Source: Platerodrilus igneus (taxonomy: Eukaryota > Arthropoda > Insecta > Coleoptera > Lycidae). From it: a stretch of 64,000 bases of DNA. The stretch spans positions 1-64,000 of the forward strand of contig JARFIW010001457.1 in the NCBI GenBank assembly GCA_036346225.1, given 5' to 3'. A program made the translations under genes and the position numbers. Below are positions 1-10,163 of this stretch, piece by piece. Each line of letters starts with the position of its first letter. Position 1 is the stretch's first letter. Below the pieces are notes generated by a model. The model was not told the DNA's origin, searched no databases, and saw only the letters and a list, made by a program, of their open reading frames with translations.

Positions 1-231
1 GTATGAATCAGTCCTGCAACTATTTGCGTCTCATTATAATTTTCAGCACTCACTTCCGGAATGTTTGCAATTTTTTAAACACTAATAAATATATAAACAA
101 TTAACTAATAATATTATATACAGATTAACAATATTTACAACAATAAAATAAATATAAGTTTACGTAACGTACGTCTGCTTAGAGCGCACCGAAACACGTC
201 CGCCTTGCTCAAAGCTTTTACGGTGACTGAC
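1..231 (-). mobile_element. 5' end of a Jockey-type LINE in 5S rDNA (element 0, partial)
   Basis: This stretch adjoins a 5S gene that resumes at 232 with gttgaaaagcacc, the same breakpoint and the same 13-base direct repeat that flank LINE-A. Read on the minus strand it starts gtcagtc, an arthropod initiator, with a DPE at +28. That is how the 5' ends of the other two LINEs here begin, so I infer the 5' UTR of a third 5S-inserted LINE whose body lies left of the window. Only AT-rich untranslated sequence is visible and no coding match could be made. Its 5' sequence differs from those of LINE-A and LINE-B, so it may be a different subfamily. Confidence 0.7.
197..231 (-). promoter_or_regulatory. 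Internal LINE promoter: Inr plus DPE (element 0)
   Basis: On the minus strand TCAGT lies at the element's first bases, with the A (+1) at 228. GGACG occupies +28 to +32 (201-197), a perfect match to the DPE consensus RGWYV at its obligatory spacing. This is the TATA-less RNA polymerase II promoter layout known from Drosophila Jockey and I elements. Confidence 0.7.
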
Positions 232-334
232 GTTGAAAAGCACCGGTTCTCGTCCGATCACCGAAGTTAAAGCAACGTTGGGCGCGTTCAGTACATGGAT
301 GGGTGACCGCTTGGTAACACCGCGTGTCGTTGTC
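232..334 (+). rRNA. 5S rRNA gene, 3' part (broken gene 1)
   Basis: The sequence runs from gttgaaaagcacc through the internal control region (ttcagta..tggatgggtgacc) to the terminal cgtgtcgttgtc, followed by a T-run terminator at 335-340. It carries one extra A (gttaaagcaacg) and small substitutions relative to the copies at 22794 and 42489, so it is also drifting. The first 17 bases of the gene are missing here because a LINE sits upstream; the gttgaaaagcacc is the duplicated target. It cannot give a normal 5S transcript. Confidence 0.95.
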
Positions 335-1003
335 TTTTTTATCTTTTTACGCTGCATTATCGTGATTTACCCTGAATTTGTAATTTTTATTAAAACCACA
401 CAACCCCTACTTTATTTGAAACTGATACATCCCTTTTTTCAGGTATAAAGAGCTCCGAGAGGTCGCAGGACAAATTCGCGACTTTATACACAGCATCCGG
501 CAACCCTTCACGATATGTGACCATTTAAATATCCGATTCGCAGATCATCCAAAGGGGCGAAACCGACAGACGTGTGCGTTTATTGGAGATCGCACGTTTA
601 CAGAGTTAAGCACCTCTCGCTCTGGTCAGTACTTGGGTGGGTGGACCCTGTTTTCTTTTTTTTTTTTTAAGCAACGTACCTATACATATAGCAGTTGCAG
701 GGCCGTGTAGTATATCTCGACATGAAAGTACATAATTTTTTAACAATCCCGTGCACGAGTCCAATGCAAGTTTCGATGCTGCGTAGGATTTTCGTAAAGG
801 ATGGTACATCATCTCATGCAGCTGAAATTGAATTTGCAGAAGAGGGTGCTCGCTATGATATAAGGATTATCTCGCCTTTCGGTCCACTTCTCGGCCGTCG
901 TATATTAAACTTTCTAGTAATTTTAAGAAAACGCGGAGTTCGAATATTTGCTAGGTGCATTCGCATAAGCACTTTACATACCCGGAACGCGACTTTTAAT
1001 ATA
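335..1003 (+). repeat. 5S rDNA intergenic spacer, copy 1
   Basis: This 669-bp spacer is nearly identical to 22896-23563 and to 42578-43179. Such tandem recurrence between 5S fragments identifies it as the non-transcribed spacer of a 5S array. It begins with the 5S terminator T-run and contains a second T-run at about 651-668 behind a 5S-like relic. A reading frame across 695-1003 is open in all the copies, but this simply reflects copy identity. I see no protein family in it. Confidence 0.9.
603..668 (+). pseudogene. Degenerate 5S-like relic in the spacer, with T-run
   Basis: The segment gagttaagcacc...tcagtacttgggtgggtgga parallels the 5S internal control region (gttaagcaacg...tcagtacttggatgggtgac). 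It is followed by a run of about 18 T, broken by one C, where polymerase III would terminate. The same relic recurs in the other spacers at 23163-23211 and 42846-42893. I infer an old 5S duplication fixed in the repeat unit. The 5' half of 5S is not recognisable upstream, so a functional RNA is unproven. Confidence 0.6.
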
Positions 1004-1033
1004 GACAACGACCATACCACGTTGAAAAGCACC
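1004..1033 (+). rRNA. 5S rRNA gene, 5' part (broken gene 2)
   Basis: These 30 bases, from gacaacgacc to gaaaagcacc, are the start of an insect-type 5S gene. The gene stops abruptly at gcacc and the (AAC)n tail of LINE-A follows. Its other half resumes at 22794 with gttgaaaagcacc repeated, which gives a 13-bp target-site duplication. Confidence 0.95.
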
Positions 1034-1055
1034 AACAACAACAAACAACAACAAC
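1034..1055 (-). repeat. LINE-A 3' tail, (GTT)n
   Basis: On the plus strand this reads aacaacaacaaacaacaacaac and joins gcacc of the 5S gene. In the element's own sense it is gttgttgttgtttgttgttgtt followed by the target ggtgc. LINE-B ends with the same pattern followed by ggttc, so both share a trinucleotide tail instead of poly(A). Confidence 0.9.
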
Positions 1056-1458
1056 ATACATATATTTAACATATTTACAATATTTAAACAGTACACAACA
1101 ATCCAAAAAAATATTATACAAAATAGATTTTAGGCCTGTTATGCACAAATTTACACACATGCGGAGCAACGGTAGTTCCTGCGGCTTTTGCCACTTACCC
1201 ACCATTCTTATTCGTTCATATAGATAGAACCCACAAGGGTACTGGTAGGTACATGGTGTGGCCCTCAAAACATAAACGGGTCCGACTAACGCATGTCCAT
1301 GGTTGTTGCGGGTCATCTTTGGACAATGGCTTTGCGGTACGCTATTACAATAAAGTCGTATTGCGATCCCTATTAACATGAACCAATTGAGGAAAAACTT
1401 TACTCTTATAAAAAAACTCAACGTTTGCAGTATCCTGATAACCTAATTGATCATTTTA

Positions 1459-2298
1459 TTAAAAGGTGCTATTGAATATGGATAGCCCTTGATAGGGAAA
1501 CTTGTGTTTGTACTTAACGAGTAAATTATTATATCTAAACTTAGTCAATTGCCTAATTAATATATTACATTTCACTTTTCGTGTCTGTTCATAGAATATT
1601 TGCGATTGCGTTTTTACATACTCGTCTATTGTTTTGATTTCTGCATCGTTGTGCATATCCCTGATTTTCTCATAACGTCCCTTACGTAAAATTAACCTGA
1701 GACACTTGTTTTGTAGCCTTTGCAGCTTTTGCAAATGGGTTTTTGCCGCTCCGCACCAAACGGGTGCTGCATAAGTCAAGGTGGGGCGAATCATGGCACT
1801 AATAAGTAGTGATAGCGCTTTGTTAATGGATTTTTCAATATGTGTCTGGAATGTTAATTTTGGATCAAGGTGCACCCCCAAATATTTTACACTGTCCTTA
1901 GTCGGCAATTGTACTCCTAAAATTTCCGCATCACGATTTAATTTATTATTTTTATATTTTCGGTGGAACAGGATTGTTTCGGTTTTGGTGGAATTTACTA
2001 CAATTTTCCACTTTTGACAGAAATTGCCCACAAGATCTACATGTTCTTCAACTTGTACACGTGCTCGTTGAGTGTCTGTATCTGTAGCATAAACTGCTGT
2101 ATCATCCGCATATAGGGCTAAATTTGTGCTGTCTGTTGTAGGTAGGTCATTTATGTAGATGATGTAAAGAGTCGGCCCGAGAACTGACCCCTGTGGGACC
2201 CCAGCTTTGATGCGTACTCTATTTGAGACCGCGTCACCTATTACCACTGTGAACTCCCTTTTTGTTAGGTAGCTCAGTACAATTTTTATTATATAGTT
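1459..2298 (-). pseudogene. LINE-A ORF2, C-terminal half of reverse transcriptase
   Basis: The reading frame contains the catalytic YADDTAVYA motif, the preceding AGVPQGSVLGP box, a KYLGVHLDPKL thumb-proximal motif, and the YAAPVWCGAA and CLRLI motifs typical of Jockey/CR1-type RTs. It is the continuation of the ORF2 part that ends at 19611; Polinton-1 separates them and duplicated atagtt (2293-2298 and 19605-19610). The open frame running past 2298 is Polinton terminal repeat, not RT. The RT is followed by about 425 bp of 3' UTR with no further gene. Confidence 0.92.
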
Positions 2299-3070
2299 AG
2301 TAGGGTAGCTAAGCCGCTTTGGCAACAAAGATCCACAGCAAGATATGTATACGCCGATTCGAGAACAATATGAACAGCTAAGCCGCTTTGGGAAACAAAA
2401 CGTGCAGCAAGATATGTATACGCCGCTTTGAGAACAAAATTGTCTTTGTGTGTAAATTTGTTGCGTCGGGGGGTCGTTAGGTCTTTGGGGTGTGTGTTCG
2501 GCGGGGTCGTTAGATTTTTGTCGTGGGGTGGTGCGCGTGCGCTGGGGTGGAGATATTTTCTTAAGAAATTTTTTTAGCAGCGTTCCTGACGTTAAATATT
2601 AAATATTAAATTTTAAAAAAATGTTGTGTGTGTAGAAAATGGAGTTCACGTGTTGGTTCGTATTTTTCTGGGGTAGGTTAAGCTAAAAATTAAAACGCCG
2701 CGGTGAAGAATTTTTTTAATATTAGGCAAACGCGTGCAAGTGGTAAAGAGTGTTTTAGCTCTCCTCATATGCAGCGTTTTGTACGAAGTAGCAAATACAA
2801 TTAAGAAAATATACGAAATGTTATATGATGGAGGTCAAATTTTTAAACGTTTGCAGGTAAAATCTTGTAAAAAAGAAGTCGTTCACTTCTCGCAATTTCA
2901 ATGTCACGATAAAATACTAATAATTTGCATGCAGTCGAATATAACCTCGTGTTTTTTATCTGGTAATATATATGTAAATCACGTCGACATTCGACTTTTA
3001 ATATAATGTATTTAATTAACATAAGGTGTGTTGCAAAAACATTTCAAGACAGGTATGTCGTATATTTCCT
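2299..3070 (+). repeat. Polinton-1 left terminal inverted repeat (core)
   Basis: These 772 bp are matched, inverted, by 18833-19604 with few differences, and the correspondence runs base for base to tatatttcct. The outermost 110 bp contain a direct repeat of aagccgcttt..agcaagatatgtatacgcc (2311-2433). Beyond 3070 the two arms diverge and then partly re-align. Confidence 0.93.
2734..3006 (+). CDS. 90-codon ORF inside the Polinton-1 TIR (doubtful)
   Basis: A 90-codon frame with no ATG at its start (opens at GTG). It is repeated, inverted, at 18897-19169 with only a few amino-acid changes. Because it lies in the terminal inverted repeat, conservation between the copies reflects repeat identity and is not by itself evidence of coding. 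The residues (QVVKSVLALLI..., several Cys and His) match no family I recognise. A cis-acting end sequence is the simpler reading. Confidence 0.2.
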   Translation: MQVVKSVLALLICSVLYEVANTIKKIYEMLYDGGQIFKRLQVKSCKKEVVHFSQFQCHDKILIICMQSNITSCFLSGNIYVNHVDIRLLI

Positions 3071-3438
3071 TTTGGTTACATCATCCCAAAATAATTTATA
3101 CAAGTACACTGAACTTGCAGTCGGATCTAACATATAATCTTTTAATTATACCCGTATGAATTTAAAATATATGCAAATTATACCACCTTTCATCACGATT
3201 TATTTGACTCTCAAATTATTTGATTTGTACTTATATCAAGGCTTATGTATTAACTTTTACAACTCAAGGTGTAGCATCAAGGTTTTTACGTCACTCTCAA
3301 ACTATAGAACTTAATAAAAATAGCTTTCCTTAGCACCAATATCATTTAGAAAATATGTGTTTCATTAACATATACTTATTTATTAAATATTTCCTACCAA
3401 AATTTATTCAAAAAATTTAAAAGTTCTTTATTTTCATT
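3071..3438. other. AT-rich interior of Polinton-1 left arm
   Basis: No gene seen. It contains pieces shared with the right arm (for example the caccttcatcacgattta-like block near 3185) but in rearranged order. Confidence 0.6.
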
Positions 3439-4802
3439 TTCATATAGGTAAAATCACCACTTTGCTATGCTCTCGGCTACCTAGTTCCGGCTACTTTTCC
3501 AAGGTCCTTGTGACGTCATAGCCTTTTATAAATATAGAGCAATGTAATACTATTCTAAAATTCTAAAAAGAGTCTTTCTTACTAACCACAAATACATACA
3601 GCTTGTAGAACGCGGATGCATCCAAGTCAGTCCATCGGCACATAAAATAATCTTTTAATCCTTTCCTCTTTCTTTAATAAGATGTTCTTTGTCTAACACA
3701 TCTTTGTATTGTTCGCGTATTGTCGCAGTGTCTTCTATTTAGTCCAACTTTCGCCTTTTTGCATGCATTTCCTCTAATTCCAGCTGTCTTTTTTTTCCAC
3801 TTACAGCGTATGGCGTGCATAATTGGGCAATTTCCTGCAGCGTCAACGGAGAGAGTTTACTGCCAATATTTACGCGTTGTCGTACAACCTCTGGGCGAAT
3901 GTTAGGCGTACTTATCAACCCCGATACCGAAATGATTATTTCTTTTGGAATTGTAGAATATGGTGTTACAGATTGTGTAAAATATGTTACCTGCTTTAAT
4001 GTAGCACTTGTGTAAGATTTTTATTTTATCTTGGCTGTCTTCCTACTCTACTATCTCCAAATAATTTACAGGTAAATAGTTAAAACTAAAAGCTGAAAGC
4101 ACATACTTTATCAATTTTTCCCTTTTCTCTGGTTTTTCTGACAACTTAATTTGCAAGCCCGTCAATTTCTTTGTATTGCCGTTCCCCCAATACATGTACT
4201 GTAGCAGGTTATTATACACTAAACAGTAGCTATTTTGAAGCCTGTCCGATAACTTACTCCACATTTTAGCGATACCGAGTACATTGGCGCCTTTAGGAAG
4301 TATAACTTACTATCTTCCAATAAGGTTAAACAGTCTTTTAAGGGATTATACACCCGTTCCGCACTGACATAGCTTCCAATTGTACAGTTTTATATTGTCG
4401 CTTCCAATTGCGTAATACCGTGTTCTTTGGTCAAAGTAGACGCGAATGTTGCTCTTAAATGTGCATCTGGACAACGTAAAAAATCTAGTATATAATTTCC
4501 AAGTTGTTTATTAACACCAGGATTTGTTATCTGACACACGAATTTGTTGTATATCTTAATTCTTGCATTGGTTGTTAGCCATGTTAAACAATCGAATTTA
4601 TATTAAAATTAAGTTTAAATGGCTCCATGCTTGGCATTAAATATTTTTAAATTTTGTTATGTATAATGCCAGAATAAAAATTTTAGAATAGTATTACATT
4701 GTTCTTTATTTATAAAAGGCTATGACGTCACAACGACCTTGGAAAAGTAGCCGAAACTAGGTAGCCGAGAGCATAGCGAAGTGGTGATTTTACCTATATG
4801 AA
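3439..4802. mobile_element. Small inverted-repeat element nested in the Polinton-1 left arm
   Basis: The ends are near-perfect inverted repeats of about 125 bp: ttcatataggtaaaatcacc at 3439 onward and its reverse complement ending at 4802. This 1.36-kb block is missing from the right arm, so it inserted after the arms formed. On the minus strand, between about 4600 and 4040, broken frames read like remnants of one protein, including a stretch with [15 protein letters not shown] and HGITQLEAT, but stops interrupt it and I do not recognise the family. No clean target duplication could be defined. It could be a degenerate DNA transposon or a non-autonomous derivative. Confidence 0.65.
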
Positions 4803-6360
4803 GAATTTTGTTATGTTAAGTAAAAACGTGCAAGTGGTAAAGAATTTTTTAGCTTTCCTCAAAAGCTGTATTTTGTATGAAGTAGCGAATAACATTTAGA
4901 AAATATACGAAATGTGATATAATGGATCTAATTATAAAGTCTGCATGTAAAATCTTGTAAAAACATGTTGTTCACGATTTCATTACCAAGATAAAATAAC
5001 AAGAACTCGCAGTCGAATATAACCTCGTGTTTTTTTATTGAAATTATAGCTCTCTGGTAATATATATGCAAATCATTCAACTTTTAATATAATGGATTTA
5101 ATTAACATAAGGTGTGTTTGCAAAAACATGTTAAGACTATTTCCTTCTTGGTATGCAAAATATACCACCTTTCATCACGATTTATTTGACTCTCAAATAA
5201 AAAATTAATTTAATCTTATATCAAGGATCTCTTGCTTACATTTTAGCAATTTGAATATATTTAAATATTTAAATGTAATTATACATTTAATTTATGTGGC
5301 AATAAAAATTCTTTTACTTTTAGCGGTTTGGTGATTGTATGTAGATGACGTATTAGACATTGTATATATATAACTCGTTTAATTGCACAAACGTGATAAA
5401 AAATTTATAGGTTATGCAAAAACGTGCATGTAGTGAAGAATTTAGCGGTGATCTTTAGAGCTTCGTCATTGTTTTTATTCTCGTTGCTTTAGTTAATTAA
5501 AGAGAGATTTGTAGGTTAAGCAAAAATAGGAAATGTGGTAGATGACATAATCACTCTCAAAATGATGAATGGTGGGGAAAGGGAGCTTCTAAACGTGTCC
5601 TAAACGGGGCTCTGCCCCATTATTTTTGTATTAAATATCAAAAAGAATAGGAGAAATTATTCGACTCGTATTTTATAATGGTTTTAATTTAAAATATTGG
5701 TGTGTGTGCAAAAAAAACATGTTAAGACAGGTCACTCGTTATTTTATTCATGATTGCACCACCAAAATAATTTATACAACCACACTGAACTCGTACCCGG
5801 ATCTATATAACCTTTAAATGTATGCAAATAATGTCGTTATTTAAAACGTGGTGAAGAATTTGGATAGTGATGTAATCATTCTCAAATGCGGAATGGTACT
5901 CCATAAGGCGTTCTGAACGGAGGTTTTGCACGCATTAGGTGATTGAATACTTCGGAGATTTTTAGGTTAAGCAAAAACGTGCACGTGCTGAAGAATCCCC
6001 CGAGATTTTTAAAAAAATATTTTTGTATTAAATATATAATTTTAAAAAGAAACACAATATTTTAATGTTTTATTTACAAAAACTTAGATTCTTTAATTGT
6101 CCCTATCTTTTTGTAGGTGGCGGTAGCAGATTCTTATTTGAATAAAATATAGATAAGACTTCCACATTAAGAAAAATGTATCTTAGTTAAATGTACGGGG
6201 ATTTTATTAATTATAGTTTAGTAAAGTGCATGGTAGTTAATGACCTCGAGGTTGTGATATTTATAACAACATACCGATATATGTAAATTATATATGGAAA
6301 CTGCATAACTTCAAATCATTTTAGCATAATTGTTAATTACCAAAATTCATAATTTCTACT
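4803..6360 (+). repeat. Polinton-1 left extended arm with recurring motif
   Basis: This region is inversely related to 16430-18832 in long blocks, for example acgtgcacgtgctgaagaatc at about 5980 against 17702, and ttagcataattgttaatta at 6321 against 16470. Within it a motif close to GGTTAAGCAAAAACGTGCA...GTGAAGAAT recurs near 4816, 5409, 5513 and 5962, and it also occurs near 2680-2746 in the core repeat. No coding sequence is seen. Confidence 0.8.
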
Positions 6361-7267
6361 TCCGTTAAAAACACATTAAGTAAGTAAGTTTATACATACC
6401 GATAATACAATGGTAAAAATTCTTCTACAACACATTAAACAGCTTATTTATATTTGCTACCTTAAACAACTATGCGGAGTGCATATAAATGTCAGAGGAA
6501 GATTTCTTATCGTTCCCTTCCAATCTTAAAATTTATATCGTCAATAAAATAATAAACAGATTACTAATAATAGGTCGTCAATGGAACTAAAACAACATAT
6601 ACAAAATGTGTACAAATGAAAAGACCACTTATTAATTAATCATGACTGTAAACTCCTTTAAAGATTTGATATTCATAGGTAGTAACAATGTTGGTGCTAT
6701 ATATATAAACGACTTTTTATGAGCATAGTTTAAATTAAAATAACACCGAAATTTATGTAAATTTAATAGTTGGTTGATCTTTGGAGAATAAATTTTAAGA
6801 AACTTAGGTTTAAGAAATTAATCATTTTACAGGTGGGATTAAATAAAAATGTACTACTTTGATGATAAAAACCTATGCAATGCATTTTATGTTTACACAA
6901 CTATAACATACTTTAAAATTTAATACCTCGGTAGTAGAATATAATTTTTTAATTGTATTATTGTAACATAAAGTTTACATAAAAAATGCAAAATACATAT
7001 CCGTTAAGAGGAATTTTTCAATATGATACTTACAGATTCGTTAGTAAGTTTTACAATTAAACTTATTTCAAGACATTTTTTGAAACACATCTTACTAGTC
7101 TCAAGGAATATGTATGTATGTAGGTATAAAATATACAAATAAAAACACTACTTAATGTAAAGATTATTCTTTATTAAAAATGAATAATTGGTTATATGTA
7201 CAAACCAGTTTTTGAGTACAATTACATCTGTGGTTGCGCAATTGAATGACGAATGCCGTGTGGTATG
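6361..7267. other. AT-rich gene-free stretch in Polinton-1
   Basis: About 900 bp with no convincing frame or repeat; scattered short homopolymer runs only. Confidence 0.6.
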
Positions 7268-7602
7268 CTAGAAACACTTGTGTGAATTGGTGTAATACTT
7301 TAATTTATGTAAAGGAGTACACCCTAAATCTTCTAGGTTAATAACATTTAGGTGTGGAAATTCATTGTAAATTGCCATCATCTCAAGATATACCGTGAAA
7401 GTTTGCTTAACCATACCTTTTGGTATTTGAAGCGAGCTGATAGACAGTTCCAAGAATATGGTGGTTTCAGCACATATGTTATTGCAACTCCATTCGATAG
7501 GGATAGTTGTAAAACAGCCATTTCTTTAAACACAAAGTTATTATGTGCAATTTTAAACCTTTGAACGTCGACAACTAATGGACTATTAATTTTAGACTTC
7601 AC
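7268..7602 (-). pseudogene. Exonuclease-like conserved Polinton ORF (degenerate)
   Basis: Two overlapping minus-strand frames (7378-7602, then 7268-7453) form one protein broken by a frameshift near 7440. Its start reads VVDVQRFK...FKEMAVL and its middle KPPYSWN. Its end has FPHLNVINLEDLGC and a Cys/His pair. The Polinton-2 gene at 47320-47792 has the same layout (IIDLQGYQ...CKEIAIL...HGLSWDG...CLNH...CSKENVLLL). The spaced Asp and Glu early in the protein suggest an RNase-H-fold 3'-5' exonuclease, but that is inference; the family is one I know only as unnamed invertebrate ORFs. No ATG precedes it. Confidence 0.5.
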
Positions 7603-8795
7603 TCACAATATTGGTTGCAGGATTGTAGCGGACCAAACGATCGTGTAGAATGAGGCAGTACGCTGTAGTGTGAGCTTTAAGCGCTTCTTTCATTTGAAAT
7701 TCTAATCGTACGTCAACCGCTCCCACTTTCACTATTTCGTTTTGATGGGAACAATCGATGACTACAAGTGGAGCGTGCGTTTGAAATTCATTGGGTGTTA
7801 ATATCGGCTCGCTGATACCCCCGTAGTACGATTGTTGAAACTGTGCATACATCTCATATAGTATAGAATAGCGATTGGTATCGAAATCAATGTTAAGATT
7901 ATCGTAAGGATACATCGATGAACCCAGATGTAATTTCATATTGGTCAACTTACAGTGGTCGAACTGACTGCGCCTTTTTGCGCGATGTATCGGTTTGAAA
8001 GCAGACAATAACAAAACGTGGTTTCTCCACTTGAGAAGCCGTCTTCACGGCCCACGTATGCGTGTGTGTTGTATGTAATTCTGGATATTCGTGTAGTTCC
8101 CAACTGCGAAAGCTTATGTCCATGGTGGCATTGCGTTGAATATGTTTGAGTAGTTTTAAGCGCTCTGCATCTGCAACGGTTATATGTGGAATCCGCCATG
8201 ATATATGTGTAATAGTAATTTTGATTGACTCTTTGGTATCAGAATTCGATATAGCTGCATCGTCAGCACTACTTCTAATAAGAATAAGCTCCTGTTTGAT
8301 ATTCAAAAGAATTTTCGGTAGTCCTCCGCAAATCCTAAAACCATGCGCAAGGGAATGCATACGTTGAAATGACCATTAGCATCAACGAGATCAAGCTTAT
8401 CGATGGGGACCAACCGGCGTTTCTAAAGCGACGACTTTCGCTATAATCGTAGGATAGGAAATTTTAATAGTCGTAGTTATACCTGGATTACGAACGCGGT
8501 CAATAGTCTTTCCACCAAGTTCATAACGAATTTCATCAAATAAAAATAAAACTCCGTTGTTGACAAAATCGGCTGTAGGCGAAACGCCACCATCTGACTT
8601 ATTCATTGTACCCTCAATATAAATTACGCTGTCCCATGGTAGTGTATAGACATCTTCGTTTTCTATTGGAATCCGTATAACATCGTTCTTCTCATACGTG
8701 GTATTGGAGTACGGAGTATGCATATGTTTGTCGGCATTGATGATGGTTGTATCAAATATAGCACGTTGCGTAACATTTAAAATATTACTATCCAT
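7592..8795 (-). pseudogene. Polinton major capsid protein, frameshifted
   Basis: Three frames (8397-8795, 7950-8360, 7592-8014) together parallel the intact 441-aa capsid protein of Polinton-2. Shared blocks are FLFDEIRYELGG, QELILIRS, ISWRIPHITVADA, FRSWELHE, VVIDCSHQ and the final RYNPATNIV. The Polinton major capsid is a double-jelly-roll protein that would form the icosahedral shell. At least two frameshifts, near 8370-8390 and near 7980, destroy it. The ATG is at 8795, two bases below the stop of the 49-aa ORF, which argues for tight gene packing. Confidence 0.88.
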
Positions 8796-8796
8796 T

Positions 8797-8946
8797 TTAG
8801 CTATGTAGCACTTTGAGTCCTAATGTTTGCAGAAATTTAACGTTTTCCGGTGTTAATCGGTGCACTGATGTCTTGTAACTGGTAAAGGTGCTGATAATGC
8901 GTCTATTAATAGGTTTTGGTGGTTTATGCTCATAGCGCAAAACCAT
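8797..8946 (-). CDS. 49-aa microprotein upstream of the capsid gene
   Basis: A short intact ATG-to-TAA frame between the penton and capsid genes. It has a basic N-terminus (MVLRYEHKPPKP) and a C-terminus LTPENVKFLQTLGLKVL. Polinton-2 has a 53-aa counterpart at 52914-53075 in the same position ending LTAEEIRFLKSLGLKVI. Conservation of position, size and the LTxExxxFLxxLGLKV motif between two clearly diverged elements supports a real gene. I know no function; a small capsid-associated or scaffold-like protein is a guess from context. Confidence 0.7.
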   Translation of the reverse strand: MVLRYEHKPPKPINRRIISTFTSYKTSVHRLTPENVKFLQTLGLKVLHS

Positions 8947-8949
8947 TGT

Positions 8950-9637
8950 TTAAAGACGCTTTAGATAAAGTTTAATCGTGATGGTTTCCCGACGAAAAGT
9001 GATGAGATTACCGTTTTGATCAACTATTTTAACAATGATGCGATCGATGATTCGTGTATTAAGTGGCATATAGGTGACGTTCACGGGGTTTTCAATAATC
9101 TTGTACCCTGCAGCAACTGCAGGAAAGAATTGATGCAAAATGTGTACAGGTTTGCTATTCCGATACGATCCGACCACAAGATTACATTCAATACATATTG
9201 TATTGATTGGAAAGACTTGTGCCGGATGGTCCGAAATAGCAGTAGTGAGAGCTGGTAGTTTACGTTTCTCAAAACCCAGCAACGAAGCAAGTGAATTTGG
9301 TTGCGTAAAATCCACTATACCTGATGCTTTGTAAACTGTTATTATTGGCTCGAATATCAATAAGATAACGTTTGGATGAAGTGCGTTCACGGGGATCGTT
9401 CAGATTACGTCGTACGAACTTATTAATATCTGCCACTTCATAAGTTCCTTCTGGTAAAGTAAGCACGATGTAACCAATGTAAAATTTATTGTTCGCTTCC
9501 GTTACATTGGGAATTGAAAAATATGTATCAAAGTTTGTAAGACCAATAACGTATTCATGGTCATCATCGAGAACAATTGGTGGGTTGATGATTGCGGTGA
9601 GCGTAGATTCAGTTCCAGTTAAAGTAAATGTGTACAT
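8950..9637 (-). pseudogene. Polinton minor capsid (penton-like) protein, frameshifted
   Basis: The start is taken at ATG 9637 (MYTFTL). The first frame (9637 down to about 9340) includes HEYVIGLTNFDTYFSIPNV and LPEGTYEVADINKFV. The second (9390-8950) includes SLASLLGFEKRKL, NLVVGSY and the end IDRIIVKIVDQNG. The layout matches 53078-53810 of Polinton-2: EYALGLVGLYT, GSYELEEINAYI, SILGFTNRKL, IDNITIRLVDHLG. Its position beside the major capsid gene and its size of about 230 aa suit the single-jelly-roll penton protein of Polintons. There is one clear frameshift near 9350. Confidence 0.8.
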
Positions 9638-9803
9638 GTTCGGTGGTTGACGATAAACTAACAACTAGTCGTATTCGTAGTTGGGGTGGGGTAATAAAAA
9701 GCAAATTCCTGAAACACTTGCAATATATGGTTTTAATTAAACACTTTTATACAAAACAGTTAAAATACACTAAAATCAAATAATATATAACGTTGTTAGA
9801 AAC

Positions 9804-10163
9804 TTAACGGAGGACTATTTTGCAGTAAAATTTCAATACGAAGTGTCCACAGGTAACAGTGTTAAGCGGTTGAAATTGTTCATAATTATAATAGAGAGTG
9901 CATGGTCCTGATGAGGTTAAGTATTTGACAAGTTCCCTCGGAGGTCGTAGATTACCAATGCTATCATAATAGACTGCCCTTGAACCATCTTTTTGTACGC
10001 GGTCCAATGAGTTCCCACGCCACGTGTAGTATCATGATTAAGAATACCACATTCTCGCCAACGAATTGTGTTTGGAAGTGAATTGCGCATGAATATTCCA
10101 CGAAAGTGGGATATTGGTAAACTTTATGTATTTGTTCAAGTCAACATTGGTCAACGCTCGCAT
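9804..10163 (-). pseudogene. Adenain-like cysteine protease, frameshifted
   Basis: The frame shows GTHWTAY (catalytic His), YYDSIGNLRPP (acidic residue) and NTVTCGHFVLKFY (catalytic Cys), the order of the adenovirus-type/Ulp1-like maturation protease of Polintons. An ATG at 10163 (MRALTN) gives a start overlapping the preceding ORF's end by 23 bases. A one-base deletion near 10095, between the N-terminal helix and HFRGIF, puts the catalytic part in another frame, and a further shift lies near 10005. The expected role is capsid protein processing. Nothing suggests it is still functional. Confidence 0.85.

Noticed and set aside
695..1069. 124-codon frame repeated in all three spacers
   Set aside because: It lies in the homogenised 5S spacer, so copy identity explains its conservation; it crosses into the 5S gene and shows no family motif.
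996..1421. 141-codon minus-strand frame in the LINE-A 3' UTR
   Set aside because: It runs through the GTT tail and the 5S gene and has no counterpart in LINE-B.
2299..2328. N-terminal extension of the LINE-A RT frame
   Set aside because: These codons are the Polinton-1 terminal repeat read through by chance.
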